Shown piece by piece: positions 15,727-24,776 of a stretch of 64,000 nucleotides of DNA. Every line of letters starts with the position of its first letter. Position 1 is the first letter of the stretch. Below the pieces are notes generated by a model. That model did not search any database and was not told where the DNA came from. It saw nothing but the letters and a program-made list of their open reading frames with translations. Made by a program: the position numbers and the translations under genes. Origin of the DNA: Candidatus Woesearchaeota archaeon (GTDB lineage: Archaea > Nanobdellota > Nanobdellia > Woesearchaeales > JABIAG01); assembly GCA_018653365.1 (NCBI GenBank), contig JABIAG010000001.1:452951-516950 (forward strand). The letters are read 5' to 3'.

Positions 15727-16790
15727 TTTGCTTTAATTATTAGGGTGCATAAATAATCTTCATGAACTAATTTCTTTTTTGGTATTTTTTTTATGTTTAT
15801 ATCTGCTAAGGGATTCTTTTTTATTTTTGCAAGTTTGTAACAAAGTGAATCTGGAGCATCAAAAGTTTTACTTTTGAAATAAGCTCGACTGGCACATCCA
15901 CCTTTACAAATCGTATAATGTTCACAGTCAGTGCAAAAATCAAGTTTTCTATTATTGAATTCAATAAAACTTTTCGTGTTGGCAAGGTCTTTTTCGTGTC
16001 CTGCAATAATTGGATCTTGGATTGTATTCTTTGTTAGATAAACACAGGGGACTATAGTTTTTTTTGGAGTTATTCTAAAGGATCTCTTTCCGCACGGACA
16101 ACCATCTGCTTTAATATTTAAAAGAGCAGCTAAATAAGGATCTGGAACTGCGATTAAATTACTTCGTTCTAATAAATATCTAAATGCTTGGTGTGCTTTT
16201 TTTGGTGTTAAACTAAGTGATTTGTTAGTTGCACCTCTTCCTGTTGGTCTAAACAGGTTAATTCTTAAGTTACAATTATATTTTTTAGATAATGTAAGAA
16301 AGCCATCTAATATGCGTTTAGTGGTGTTTTTAGATGTGAAACATATAACTATGCTAAATGGAATTTTGTATTGTTTTAATAAGTCCAAAGCATCAATTGC
16401 GTCATCCCAAGCGGTGTTACTTCCTCTAAACCAATTATGCTTTTTTTTGTTTGGAAAGTCGAGCGAAACATCAACATCATTCATATATTTTTTAACTAAG
16501 CTTATTGTTTCTTTATTAACACTCCATCCATTTGTAGTAATCCCTTGTTTTATGCCTTTAAGATGCGCATATTTGACAATCTCCCAAAAGTCTTTCTTTA
16601 ATCCACATTCGCCTGTACCATAATTTAACGAACGAACATTTAATTCAGATAACCAATTAATAACCTTCTTAGCTTCAGAAGTGTTAATTTCATCAATGCT
16701 CTTTTTAGCGGAAGAGTTATAACAATGTAAACAGCTTAAATTACAAGCATTGGTTAATCCCCATCCCACGCTCCAATTGGTTTTTTTCAT
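15723..16790 (-). CDS. radical SAM/SPASM enzyme
   Basis: The 355-residue product has the radical SAM cluster motif CNLSCLHCY near residue 17 and, in place of the usual GGEP, GTGECGL near 60. A C-terminal SPASM domain has the cysteine pattern CPCG, CTDCEHYTICKGGC and a late Cys, which normally bind auxiliary [4Fe-4S] clusters. SPASM enzymes modify peptides or build cofactors (PqqE, AhbD). This is the first gene of the operon SPASM - amidohydrolase - radical SAM - Nudix, joined by 4-nt overlaps. I see no clear precursor peptide: the 50-residue ORF upstream is a two-helix membrane protein. A TATATAAAT box lies about 20 nt upstream. Confidence 0.88.
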   Translation of the reverse strand: MKKTNWSVGWGLTNACNLSCLHCYNSSAKKSIDEINTSEAKKVINWLSELNVRSLNYGTGECGLKKDFWEIVKYAHLKGIKQGITTNGWSVNKETISLVKKYMNDVDVSLDFPNKKKHNWFRGSNTAWDDAIDALDLLKQYKIPFSIVICFTSKNTTKRILDGFLTLSKKYNCNLRINLFRPTGRGATNKSLSLTPKKAHQAFRYLLERSNLIAVPDPYLAALLNIKADGCPCGKRSFRITPKKTIVPCVYLTKNTIQDPIIAGHEKDLANTKSFIEFNNRKLDFCTDCEHYTICKGGCASRAYFKSKTFDAPDSLCYKLAKIKKNPLADINIKKIPKKKLVHEDYLCTLIIKAK

Positions 16791-16829
16791 AGGTTAGAAT
16801 TCTTTGATAAAATATATAAATGTTGTTGT

Positions 16830-16982
16830 TCACTTTAATTTAGGCATGATGAAGTGAGCATATACTGCTGCTATAACAATAACTAACCAGAATAATAGTG
16901 TGTTGATCTTCTGAAAAGCAAATAATGCAATATTAGCTATAACAATAACAATCACCATAATAGAAATAACTTTCTTTATCAT
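16830..16982 (-). CDS. small two-helix membrane protein
   Basis: A 50-residue frame runs from an ATG at 16982 to TGA at 16830. It encodes two hydrophobic helices separated by QKINT and ends in basic MPKLK. It begins 24 nt after the CTP synthase stop on the same strand, so it is probably co-transcribed with it. Two tidy helices and clean ends suggest a real gene. The function is unknown. Confidence 0.5.
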   Translation of the reverse strand: MIKKVISIMVIVIVIANIALFAFQKINTLLFWLVIVIAAVYAHFIMPKLK

Positions 16983-17006
16983 AATCAGGGAGTATTTTGT
17001 TACTAT

Positions 17007-18710
17007 TTAATTCTTTTCATTACACGCCCTAATAAAACCTAAAAATAGTGGTGCGGGATCACTTAATCTTGATTTGAATTCGGGATGTGCTTGAGTAGCC
17101 ATGAAAAACTTATGATCTGGAAGTTCAATAAACTCCATTAGTTTTGTACCATCCTCTCTGATGTGATGTCCTGAAAAACAAATACCCTTTTGTACTAAAT
17201 TAGGAATGAATTTCGGGTTAACCTCATAACGATGACGGTGACGTTCTAAAATTACGTTCTCACTTTCTAACTTACCTAATCTAAATTCCTCTTTTAATTC
17301 TAATACTTGTTGTTTGTCCGTTTCTAATCTTCCAGTTTCTTTGTAAAGCTGAAATGTTTTTGAAGAGGGGTTTAAAATAGCAGCATACGCTCCCAATCTC
17401 ATTGTGCCCCCTTTTTCAGTTACCTCTTTTTGAGAATCAAGAATATCAATAATTGGATAGGGAGTTTTATTGTTGACCTCCATAGTATTAGCAAATTGTA
17501 AACCGCAAACATTTCGGGCATATTCAATTAAGGCTAATTGCATACCATAACATAATCCAAGAAAGGGAATGTTGTTTTCTCTAGCAACCTGGATAGCTCT
17601 GATCTTACCCTCAACACCGCTACTACCAAATCCGCCAGGAATAAGAATTCCATCATATTCTTTTAAATCATTTTCATCAAATGTTTTAGCATCAACCCAT
17701 TCAATGTCAACACCAACATTCAAGTGCGCACCCGCATGTTGTAGTGCTTGGCTAATTGAATAATACGAGTCTTTTAGTGTGAACTTACCTACATTTAGAT
17801 ATTTGCCCACCATAGCAATTTTAACCTGATCTTTTGGATTGGTTATCTTATTTACTAAATCTCTCCACTCACTCCAATCTGGTTTAGTTTTAGGCATTAA
17901 ATGAAGCTTTTCTAAAACTTTCAAATCAAGATTTTCCTCATCCAAATTTAACGGAATAACATATAGTGTATTGGCGGTTCCCTTACCAATCACATCAGGC
18001 ATGGAAATAACATCTTCGGGATTAAGATTGCTGTAATCACTAATCTTCTTTTTTCTTATTGCATCAAGAGTTGTCTGTCCACGACAAAAAACAAGATCTG
18101 GCCGGATTCCTGCCTCTCTTAACATTCGAATTGCTAATTGTGTGGGTTTTGTTTTCATCTCTTCAATGTGAGAAGGGACTGGAAGATAACTAACTAAAAC
18201 ATAAATAATATTTTCTTTACCAATATCCTTTTCTAAGCTACTCATGGCATTTAGAAATGGAATGTTTTCATAATCTCCAACTGTGCCCCCAATTTCAATC
18301 ATAGCAATATCAAAATCTTTAGAAGCAACTTTGACCCTTCTTTTTATTTCATCAGGAACATGAGGAATAGCTTGAACTGTCTCACCTAAAAAATCTCCCT
18401 TTCTTTCTTTATCAATTAAAGTTTTATAAATTTGTCCAGAAGTAATATTATTTTCTTTAGGAATGCCTATGCCCAGAAAACGTTCATAATTACCTAGATC
18501 CTGATCAATTTCTCCACCATTATCAGTAACCCAAACCTCTCCGTGTTCAGTAGGCCGCATAGTGCCTGCATCACAATTCAAATAAGGATCTATCTTAAGG
18601 GCAGTAACAGAAAAACCATGCTTTTGAAGCATTTTACCCATAGAAGCAGTAGCAACACCTTTACCAACCCCGCTAATCACTCCCCCAACAACTACAATAT
18701 ATTTTGTCAT
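17007..18710 (-). CDS. pyrG: CTP synthase
   Basis: CTP synthase makes CTP from UTP, ATP and glutamine. The N-terminal synthetase domain begins VVVGGVISGVGKGVATASMG with its P-loop. The glutaminase domain shows the nucleophile elbow GLCYGMQLAL and a late His-Pro-Glu in ATQAHPEFKSR. At 567 residues it is slightly longer than the usual 535-550. I start at the ATG at 18710 because AGGGGTG 4-10 nt upstream is a good ribosome site; an in-frame GTG two codons earlier lies inside that site. It is divergent from the GHMP kinase gene. Confidence 0.95.
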   Translation of the reverse strand: MTKYIVVVGGVISGVGKGVATASMGKMLQKHGFSVTALKIDPYLNCDAGTMRPTEHGEVWVTDNGGEIDQDLGNYERFLGIGIPKENNITSGQIYKTLIDKERKGDFLGETVQAIPHVPDEIKRRVKVASKDFDIAMIEIGGTVGDYENIPFLNAMSSLEKDIGKENIIYVLVSYLPVPSHIEEMKTKPTQLAIRMLREAGIRPDLVFCRGQTTLDAIRKKKISDYSNLNPEDVISMPDVIGKGTANTLYVIPLNLDEENLDLKVLEKLHLMPKTKPDWSEWRDLVNKITNPKDQVKIAMVGKYLNVGKFTLKDSYYSISQALQHAGAHLNVGVDIEWVDAKTFDENDLKEYDGILIPGGFGSSGVEGKIRAIQVARENNIPFLGLCYGMQLALIEYARNVCGLQFANTMEVNNKTPYPIIDILDSQKEVTEKGGTMRLGAYAAILNPSSKTFQLYKETGRLETDKQQVLELKEEFRLGKLESENVILERHRHRYEVNPKFIPNLVQKGICFSGHHIREDGTKLMEFIELPDHKFFMATQAHPEFKSRLSDPAPLFLGFIRACNEKN

Positions 18711-18811
18711 GTTCACCCCTATTTCTTACTTTCTTAGAATCTTTAAAATGTTTATGAAACTAAAACACTCACTTTAGCAAACTTTTTAAACCCAACAAAA
18801 GTCCGTAGTTT

Positions 18812-19861
18812 ATGAAAGAAATAATTTGTTCTGCACCTGGAAGAATGGCATTAGTTGGAAACCCATTTGATATTTATGGGGGTATGACTATTTCTATGAC
18901 CCTAAAAGATTTACGAAGCATAGTGCATGTTAAAAAAGCAGAAGAACAAATAATTCATTCAGATATTTTCAGACCTGGAAATCAAAGAACTTCACAACGA
19001 AGACAATTAGAACTAGCAACAATAGAAACATTAGACTTGCAACATCACAAATTCGAATATTATGACGGTTCCAATATGCCTTATGAATCCGCACTGGCAC
19101 GTTCAACCGCAGTAGTTGTAGCAATGATAAGAGCATTCAGCAAGCTATTTGGAAGAGGAGTAGTAGATAATTATGAGTTAGCAGAACAAGCATGGGCAAC
19201 AGAACGAAAATTAGGGGTTTGTGGCGGACAAGAAAGATATGCAATTGCTTTTGATTATGAAGAACTATCCCAAGAAGAATCAATTCATTTATTGGCAGAT
19301 ATAAAAGCAGGAAAGAAAAAGTTAAGCACACGACCCGGAAAATTATTCTTTATGGACTTTAAAGGAAGAGAAGATCATTATTTTAACGGACATAATTATG
19401 CTAAGATTGAAGAACTGCCTTTGCCTGAAGTAAACTTTGCAATAGCATTCCAACCTGAGGGTGCAAGATTAAACTCGTTTAGTGTTCACCAAAAACTAAG
19501 AGAAAAATATGTTAGTGGGGGAAAAGAGTTAATTGATGGACTAAGAGACCGATCAAATACAATAGTAAAAAAAGCATATGAAAATTTTGTTAATGGATTT
19601 GATGTTAATATTCTTGGGGAGTGTATGAAAGACTCATTAAAGATAAGAATGGCAATGCAAGACTTATTGTTGGCAGATGAATTAAAAGGACAACCTCTCT
19701 GTGAAGAAACACTTAAAATGATTGCAGTGGCAGAAGAGTTAAACTTAATAGGTTATAATCAACCAGGATCAAAATCACTTTGTTTTATTTATGCCAAGGA
19801 AGAAGATATAAAAGCATTTGTTGATAAGGGATATCAGGTTATTAAAGTATGCAATTCTTAA
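18812..19861 (+). CDS. GHMP-family small-molecule kinase
   Basis: The 349-residue product has the GHMP layout. Motif 1 is SAPGRMALVGNPFDIYGG at the N-terminus, where sugar kinases have APGRxxLIGEHxDYxGG. A degenerate ATP loop is ALARSTAVVVAMI, followed by GVCGGQERYAIAF (family GGxxDQ-like), and C-terminal motif 3 is NQPGSKSLCF. The family includes galactokinase, glucuronokinase, mevalonate and homoserine kinases. The GNPFDIYGG form suggests a sugar kinase rather than mevalonate kinase. The substrate is not determined. A TTTTTAAAC box lies about 25-30 nt upstream of the ATG. Confidence 0.8.
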   Translation: MKEIICSAPGRMALVGNPFDIYGGMTISMTLKDLRSIVHVKKAEEQIIHSDIFRPGNQRTSQRRQLELATIETLDLQHHKFEYYDGSNMPYESALARSTAVVVAMIRAFSKLFGRGVVDNYELAEQAWATERKLGVCGGQERYAIAFDYEELSQEESIHLLADIKAGKKKLSTRPGKLFFMDFKGREDHYFNGHNYAKIEELPLPEVNFAIAFQPEGARLNSFSVHQKLREKYVSGGKELIDGLRDRSNTIVKKAYENFVNGFDVNILGECMKDSLKIRMAMQDLLLADELKGQPLCEETLKMIAVAEELNLIGYNQPGSKSLCFIYAKEEDIKAFVDKGYQVIKVCNS

Positions 19862-19889
19862 GTAATTATTCAGGAAAAACTAAGGAAAA

Positions 19890-19898
19890 GTTTTTAAA
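19890..19898 (+). promoter_or_regulatory. TATA box of tRNA-Val
   Basis: GTTTTTAAA lies 24-32 nt upstream of the tRNA-Val 5' end, with A-rich sequence just before it. Confidence 0.5.
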
Positions 19899-19921
19899 GG
19901 TTAAAATTTAGGAATATTTAC

Positions 19922-20005
19922 GGGCTTATGGTCTAGCGGTATGACGTCGCCTCGACAATGCATTCGAAGTGGCGGAAGTCCCCGGTTCAAATCCGGGTAG
20001 GCCCA
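19922..20005 (+). tRNA. tRNA-Val (anticodon GAC) with a 12-nt intron
   Basis: Acceptor GGGCTTA pairs with TAGGCCC (one G-U), with discriminator A. The D arm is GTC/GAC with GG in the loop, the anticodon stem TCGCC/GGCGG, and the T arm CCCGG/CCGGG around TTCAAAT. Body and anticodon match archaeal tRNA-Val(GAC). The anticodon loop is 19 nt, fitting a 7-nt loop plus a 12-nt intron at 37/38. Position 33 is C rather than the near-universal U; the same base pairs in the splicing helix. Confidence 0.85.
19958..19969 (+). other. 12-nt tRNA-Val intron with a minimal bulge-helix-bulge
   Basis: Loop bases 32-35 (TCGA) pair perfectly with TCGA in the intron. This leaves 3-nt bulges CAA and AGT around the two cut sites and only a 5-nt loop (TGCAT) inside. 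This is close to the smallest structure the splicing endonuclease could recognise. Confidence 0.7.
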
Positions 20006-20063
20006 TGAAATGCTCAAGAACAAAAGTTTTTGACGCCCATAAACGGGAGAGTGAGGTGAATAT

Positions 20064-21152
20064 TTGAAAAGCAATAATCAGAAACATAGACTGATTTTTT
20101 TCTATGCAACGTTTTTCGTATTAATACTGCTCTCAATTTATTTTCTTCTACCATTCTTCAAATCAGTGCTAATAGCAATGATTCTAGCATTTATATTTCG
20201 TCCAGCATACAAGTGGTTAAGTAAAAAAACCAAAAAAGAGAGACTGTCTGCAGTGTTGATAACAATATTGGTGTTGTTGATAATCCTTGTACCCTTCGGA
20301 TTTGTTATAAATGAAGTAATAAAAGAATCAACAGTAACTTTTGTATCACTAAAACAAAAACTTGCTGCCCCTCAAACATGTAGTGAACAAGATAGTAGAG
20401 TTTGTACCCTTTGGAATTCGGCAAGAGGATTACTGGCTGAACCAAGAATAAAATTTTATATAACTGATTCCTTAGAAAAAGGAACATCATTCATAACAGA
20501 AAAATTATCTGCATTTGTAGTCTCAATACCTCAATTAATCTTGGGTATATTTATTACAATAATCTCCTTCTTTTATTTTTTGAAAGATGGTGATAAATTC
20601 TTAAAAAAAGTAAATGCAATACTGCCCTTGAAAAAAGCTAATCGAAACTTATTGTATGACAAGTTTGTTAACATAAGTAAAGCAATAGTATTTGGATATT
20701 TTATAACTGCGTTAATTCAGGGAGCAACAGCACTAGTTGGATTTTATATTGTAAACATATTCTTTTCAGCAACAGGAATTCCAACAATTGGTACACCTTT
20801 ACTCTGGGCAGCAGTTCTAGCACTATTCTCAATGATACCTGTATTAGGTTCAGCCTTTGTATGGGTGCCGTTATCTGCAGCAATACTTATTGAGGGTTAC
20901 TTTCAAAATAATTCAAAAATAGTATGGGGGGGAATATTCTTATTTTTCTATGGTTTGATACTAATATCTCAAATAGATAATGTAATTCGACCAATAATCT
21001 CTGGAAGAAGAGCACACATACACCCTTTAGTAATCTTCTTAGGTATATTTGGAGGACTAGTAACCTTTGGAGTAATTGGAATCGTAATCGGACCAATTTT
21101 GCTAGCATTATTACTTATTTACATAAAGTTATACGAGGAAGGAAATTTATGA
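20064..21152 (+). CDS. AI-2E family transporter (PerM/TqsA-like membrane protein)
   Basis: The 362-residue product has about eight membrane helices with the family arrangement: two N-terminal helices, a soluble segment with a CSEQDSRVCTLW pair of cysteines, and a block of helices at the C-terminal half (YFITALIQGATALVGFY, FSMIPVLGSAFVWVP, VIFLGIFGGLVTFGVIGIV is in the same region). Family members export small molecules or exchange ions; the substrate here is unknown. The start is TTG at 20064, chosen because GAGGTGA lies 5-11 nt upstream. Its stop overlaps the AMP phosphorylase start by 4 nt. Confidence 0.82.
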   Translation: MKSNNQKHRLIFFYATFFVLILLSIYFLLPFFKSVLIAMILAFIFRPAYKWLSKKTKKERLSAVLITILVLLIILVPFGFVINEVIKESTVTFVSLKQKLAAPQTCSEQDSRVCTLWNSARGLLAEPRIKFYITDSLEKGTSFITEKLSAFVVSIPQLILGIFITIISFFYFLKDGDKFLKKVNAILPLKKANRNLLYDKFVNISKAIVFGYFITALIQGATALVGFYIVNIFFSATGIPTIGTPLLWAAVLALFSMIPVLGSAFVWVPLSAAILIEGYFQNNSKIVWGGIFLFFYGLILISQIDNVIRPIISGRRAHIHPLVIFLGIFGGLVTFGVIGIVIGPILLALLLIYIKLYEEGNL

Positions 21153-22642
21153 ATTTTAAAGTAAAAGACCTTGATATTGCATCTGGCGGAATCATGGTTG
21201 TGGTTGTAAACCAAGAAGACGCAATAAATTTAGACTTACACCATGGAGATAGGGTTGGAATAATCTATGGTAAAAAGCACGCACATGTAATAATAGATAT
21301 TGCAGAAAGCAAAAAAACAATACCTCTGGGAGAAATCGGATTATTTGAAGAAGTTTTAGATCATTTAGGAGTTAAGAAAGGAAAGAAAGTTAAACTTGTA
21401 TTAGAAGAAAAACCAATTTCAGTACACTATATTAAAGAAAAATTAAAAGGAAAAAAATTAGAAGCATATAAAATTCACGAAATTGTCAAAGATATAGTTG
21501 CAGGGAGACTATCTAACATTGAACTAACCTATTTTGTAGCTGGAAGTTTTGCTCGTAAATTAAGTTCTAAAGAAACAGTAGCATTAACTAAAGCAATGAT
21601 AGATACTGGAGAAACATTAAAAGTTAGAAGTAAAATTATTGTAGATAAACATTGTACTGGCGGAGTTGCAGGAAATAGAACAACAATGATTGTTGTCCCA
21701 ATAATTGCTGCTGCGGGTCTGAAAATGCCAAAGACTAGTTCTAGAGCAATAACCTCTCCTGCAGGAACTGCAGATACCATGGAAGTGTTAACCCCTGTTA
21801 ACACCTCTAAAGAAAGAATGGAAAAAATTGTAAGTAATATAAATGGATGTATAATGTGGGGAGGAGCAATGAATTTAGCCCCTGCAGATGATAAAATTAT
21901 CAAAGTTGAACGTCCATTACGAATAGACGCAGAAGGACAAATGCTTGCTTCTATATTAGCAAAGAAAGGAAGTGTGGGAGCAACACATGTATTGATAGAC
22001 ATTCCAATTGGAAAAGAAACTAAAATTCATAATCTACGTAAAGCGAAACATCTGGGGAAAAGGTTTGTTGACATTGGGAAAAAGTTGGGAATGAAAGTTA
22101 ACTATATGACCAGCAATGGAAACGAACCAATTGGAAATGGAATCGGGCCTGCTCTAGAAGCAAAAGATGTTCTAAAAGTATTACAACGATCTGATTCAAG
22201 ACCATTCGATTTGGAAAGGAAGTCTGTAATGATGGCGGGTCGCATTTTAGAAATGGCTGGAAAATGTAACAAAGGAAAAGGAATAGAATTAGCACAATCA
22301 ATCCTAGATTCTGGAAAAGCAGGACAAAAAATGAAAGAAATTATCAAAGCACAAGGCGGCAAAATTGTGAAATCTTCAGATATTAGAGTTGGTCGGGAAA
22401 CTTATGATTTAGTTGCTGACAAATCTGGAAAGATAAAAGATATTGAAAATCACATAATTTCAAATGTAGCACGATTTGCTGGAGCTCCAGCAGACAAAGG
22501 GGCAGGGTTATACTTACACGTACATGAAGGCGATAAAGTTAAGAAAGGAGATAAAATATTAACAATACATGCAGATAGCAAAGAGAAGTTGAAGTTTGCA
22601 AAAAAAGTATTATTTTCAAATAAAGGAGTACTGATTAAATAA
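21149..22642 (+). CDS. deoA: AMP phosphorylase
   Basis: The 497-residue product belongs to the archaeal AMP phosphorylase branch of the thymidine phosphorylase family. It converts AMP and phosphate to ribose-1,5-bisphosphate and adenine in the archaeal AMP salvage pathway with R15P isomerase and form III RuBisCO. The N-terminal domain of about 90 residues (LDIASGGIMVVVVNQEDA) is specific to the archaeal form. The phosphate/nucleoside sites are visible in DKHCTGGVAGNRTTM and SSRAITSPAGTADTMEVL, and MWGGAMNLAPADD follows. The other two pathway genes are not in the window. It overlaps the AI-2E gene by ATGA. Confidence 0.92.
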   Translation: MNFKVKDLDIASGGIMVVVVNQEDAINLDLHHGDRVGIIYGKKHAHVIIDIAESKKTIPLGEIGLFEEVLDHLGVKKGKKVKLVLEEKPISVHYIKEKLKGKKLEAYKIHEIVKDIVAGRLSNIELTYFVAGSFARKLSSKETVALTKAMIDTGETLKVRSKIIVDKHCTGGVAGNRTTMIVVPIIAAAGLKMPKTSSRAITSPAGTADTMEVLTPVNTSKERMEKIVSNINGCIMWGGAMNLAPADDKIIKVERPLRIDAEGQMLASILAKKGSVGATHVLIDIPIGKETKIHNLRKAKHLGKRFVDIGKKLGMKVNYMTSNGNEPIGNGIGPALEAKDVLKVLQRSDSRPFDLERKSVMMAGRILEMAGKCNKGKGIELAQSILDSGKAGQKMKEIIKAQGGKIVKSSDIRVGRETYDLVADKSGKIKDIENHIISNVARFAGAPADKGAGLYLHVHEGDKVKKGDKILTIHADSKEKLKFAKKVLFSNKGVLIK

Positions 22643-22648
22643 GAATAA

Positions 22649-22658
22649 TATTTAAATA
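22649..22658 (+). promoter_or_regulatory. TATA box of the exported-protein operon
   Basis: TATTTAAATA lies 24-33 nt before the ATG at 22682. It rejects the TTG codons just upstream as starts. Confidence 0.55.
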
Positions 22659-22681
22659 GGAAGGGTTCTAGATTGTTGTTA

Positions 22682-24775
22682 ATGAAACATGCTAAACTTT
22701 TTGTTCTGGTTCTCACAATTTCTTTAGGAATTGTGCTTAACTCTCTTTTTGTTGTTTCGTTTGTTTGTAATGGAGATGTTGAATGTTCTTATGGTGACGC
22801 ATCAACCTGTTTTAGGGAAGATGGAAGTTGCAATGCATGGAGTGTATGTTTGTGCGGAATGGATGCTACTCATGCTCCAACTACAACCTGGCAGGTATGG
22901 CCCAATGCAAACATGGATTGTGATAAAGATGGGGCTTGGATAGGTAGTGATTGTGGTGCTCCAGGACCAGATTGTGACGATGCTAATAGCGCAATAACAG
23001 GTCCGGGAGTGGATGATGATGGAAATAGTGCAACCAATTCTTGTGATGATGATGGAGATGGATATTATGATGAAACAATCGGAGGGACAGATTGTGATGA
23101 TAACGATGCTCAAAAAAATCCTTCTATGACTTGGTATTTTGATGGCGATGGTGACGGTTATTGGGGGAATAAAAACCCTTGCGAACCGGGATCGGGCTCT
23201 GGTTGGAGTTTAGCAACATTATCCGTTAGAGATCAAGATTGTGATGATAGTGATGTGACTGAACATCCAGGGGTGTTGTGGGTTCAAGATGAAGATGACG
23301 ACGGCCATATAGTTGACACAAACCTTTGCGAAAGAGGTACTGGATCTGGATGGAGAGTTAGCGCAGCTAGTGATGAAATGAATGATTGTATAGATACCAA
23401 TCCTGCATATCATAAATTTGAATACTGGGGATTGAATGCTGATGGTGATGATTATTATGGAACTTGTGTTTTAAGTTGTGGACATCCAACCTTAGCTTAT
23501 GAAAAAATATCTCACGCACAATATTCAGGTATAGAATGCGATGATTGTGATGATGGAGATAGTACCGAGTATCCTGGTGTTAACTGGGTTCAAGATCAAG
23601 ATAATGATGGCTGGGTGATTGGAGTCAATAGGTGTGAACGAGGGGCAGGACCTGGATGGCGAGTACACCAATCTGGAGACCAGGGAATAGATTGTGAGGA
23701 TAGTAATGCAGCAATATATCCAGGAATTGTTAATCCTTTAGATGAGTGCGAAATTTGTGATGCTAGTGGAGGATTTGTATTTCATAATGGCAACAATCAA
23801 GGTAAAGATGGAGATTGTTATTATTGTGATTCTGTAACAAGTTCAAAAGTCGTATTAAGTGGGGCAGGATCACCTTATGAAAGCGGTGACGGAGATTGCC
23901 TAGTTTGTGATGGAGGAGATGTTCCTACCGCAGATCCTGCAGGGATTGGAGATTCAGCAGCAATAGACTGTAAAAAGTGTGCAGCAGATGGATCATTAAC
24001 TGCGAATGATGATACTGAAGACCCTGGGATATGTAAAGAATGTTCTGGGGGCGTAATAGTTCCAGAGAATTCTGAAAACCCTATGGGTGATGGTGATTGT
24101 AAAAAATGTGATGGGGGAAATTTAGGAAATGATGATGGTGATACTGGAGTTACAATCCCTTGCAAAAAATGTTTGGGAGGGGGATTAATTCCCAAAAGTG
24201 ATGGTGAAATTTGTGGAACAGATAAGGCGTGTTGTTCAGGAACTTGTTATGATGAGGATACTGCTTTATGTTGTTCTGGAAGTGTAAAACAAAAGTCTGG
24301 TGATAGTAGTTGTGGAGCATGTGATAATAATTGTCTAATGAATCAAGGGATTGAATGTAACAAACACTATCCTACAAACTGTAAAGTATCTAGTGGTTTA
24401 TTTGCCTCATCTTATGCATGTAGAGAATGTACAGGAGGAGCATTAGCAACTGTAGAATGTGGTCAAGATCACAACTGTGTATTTGGCCAGTGTGTAGATT
24501 CAATTCCTAGTACTATTTGGGCCTGTTTAACAAGTGGACCATATTATGTTGGTTTGTCATCACCAGTACTAGACCCTAGCGTTTTAAGTGATGTTTGTAA
24601 AGGACAGATTCCTGCTTATAATCCAACCTGTGAAGAGTGGGTTGTTTCTGCTGCAAACCTTATTGTCCCTGTTTTACCAAGTTTAACTTATAAAGTGGCC
24701 TGTGAAATTAAAGACCTCAAATGTGGAACACCTTTGCCTTCAGAATGTACTACTACTTGTATGGTGACACCTTAA
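22682..24775 (+). CDS. exported Cys/Asp-rich protein with MopE-type metal-binding repeats
   Basis: The 697-residue product begins with an export signal (about 1-26). The first half repeats a module of the form DCDDxDxxxxPGxxWxxDxDxDG, with a later C and GxGxGW, at least four times. This is the putative metal-binding repeat of the MopE type, rich in calcium-loop-like DxDxDG strings. The second half is a cysteine-rich run of CxxC pairs (CKKC, CKEC, CDGG) spaced about 20-30 residues, likely disulfide-bonded. It is first in an operon of three exported proteins. A surface or matrix protein binding Ca or Cu is likely; the role is inference. Confidence 0.75.
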   Translation: MKHAKLFVLVLTISLGIVLNSLFVVSFVCNGDVECSYGDASTCFREDGSCNAWSVCLCGMDATHAPTTTWQVWPNANMDCDKDGAWIGSDCGAPGPDCDDANSAITGPGVDDDGNSATNSCDDDGDGYYDETIGGTDCDDNDAQKNPSMTWYFDGDGDGYWGNKNPCEPGSGSGWSLATLSVRDQDCDDSDVTEHPGVLWVQDEDDDGHIVDTNLCERGTGSGWRVSAASDEMNDCIDTNPAYHKFEYWGLNADGDDYYGTCVLSCGHPTLAYEKISHAQYSGIECDDCDDGDSTEYPGVNWVQDQDNDGWVIGVNRCERGAGPGWRVHQSGDQGIDCEDSNAAIYPGIVNPLDECEICDASGGFVFHNGNNQGKDGDCYYCDSVTSSKVVLSGAGSPYESGDGDCLVCDGGDVPTADPAGIGDSAAIDCKKCAADGSLTANDDTEDPGICKECSGGVIVPENSENPMGDGDCKKCDGGNLGNDDGDTGVTIPCKKCLGGGLIPKSDGEICGTDKACCSGTCYDEDTALCCSGSVKQKSGDSSCGACDNNCLMNQGIECNKHYPTNCKVSSGLFASSYACRECTGGALATVECGQDHNCVFGQCVDSIPSTIWACLTSGPYYVGLSSPVLDPSVLSDVCKGQIPAYNPTCEEWVVSAANLIVPVLPSLTYKVACEIKDLKCGTPLPSECTTTCMVTP

Positions 24776-24776
24776 A

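Noticed and set aside
16830-16982. Precursor peptide for the SPASM radical SAM enzyme
   Set aside because: The small ORF encodes two membrane helices with no cysteines or leader/core layout, and it lies behind pyrG with 24 nt spacing, so it fits pyrG co-transcription better.
22802-23113. Long open frame on the minus strand inside the exported Cys/Asp-rich gene
   Set aside because: It is low-complexity (Ile/Thr/Ser-rich) and is the mirror of the repeated GAT/GGA codons of the real gene; it has no promoter or family match.
22960-23720. Repeats looking like a CRISPR-type array
   Set aside because: The repetition follows codons of a protein module (DCDDxD...DxDxDG) with variable spacing and keeps one open frame. 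No exact 25-40 nt repeats with unique spacers exist.
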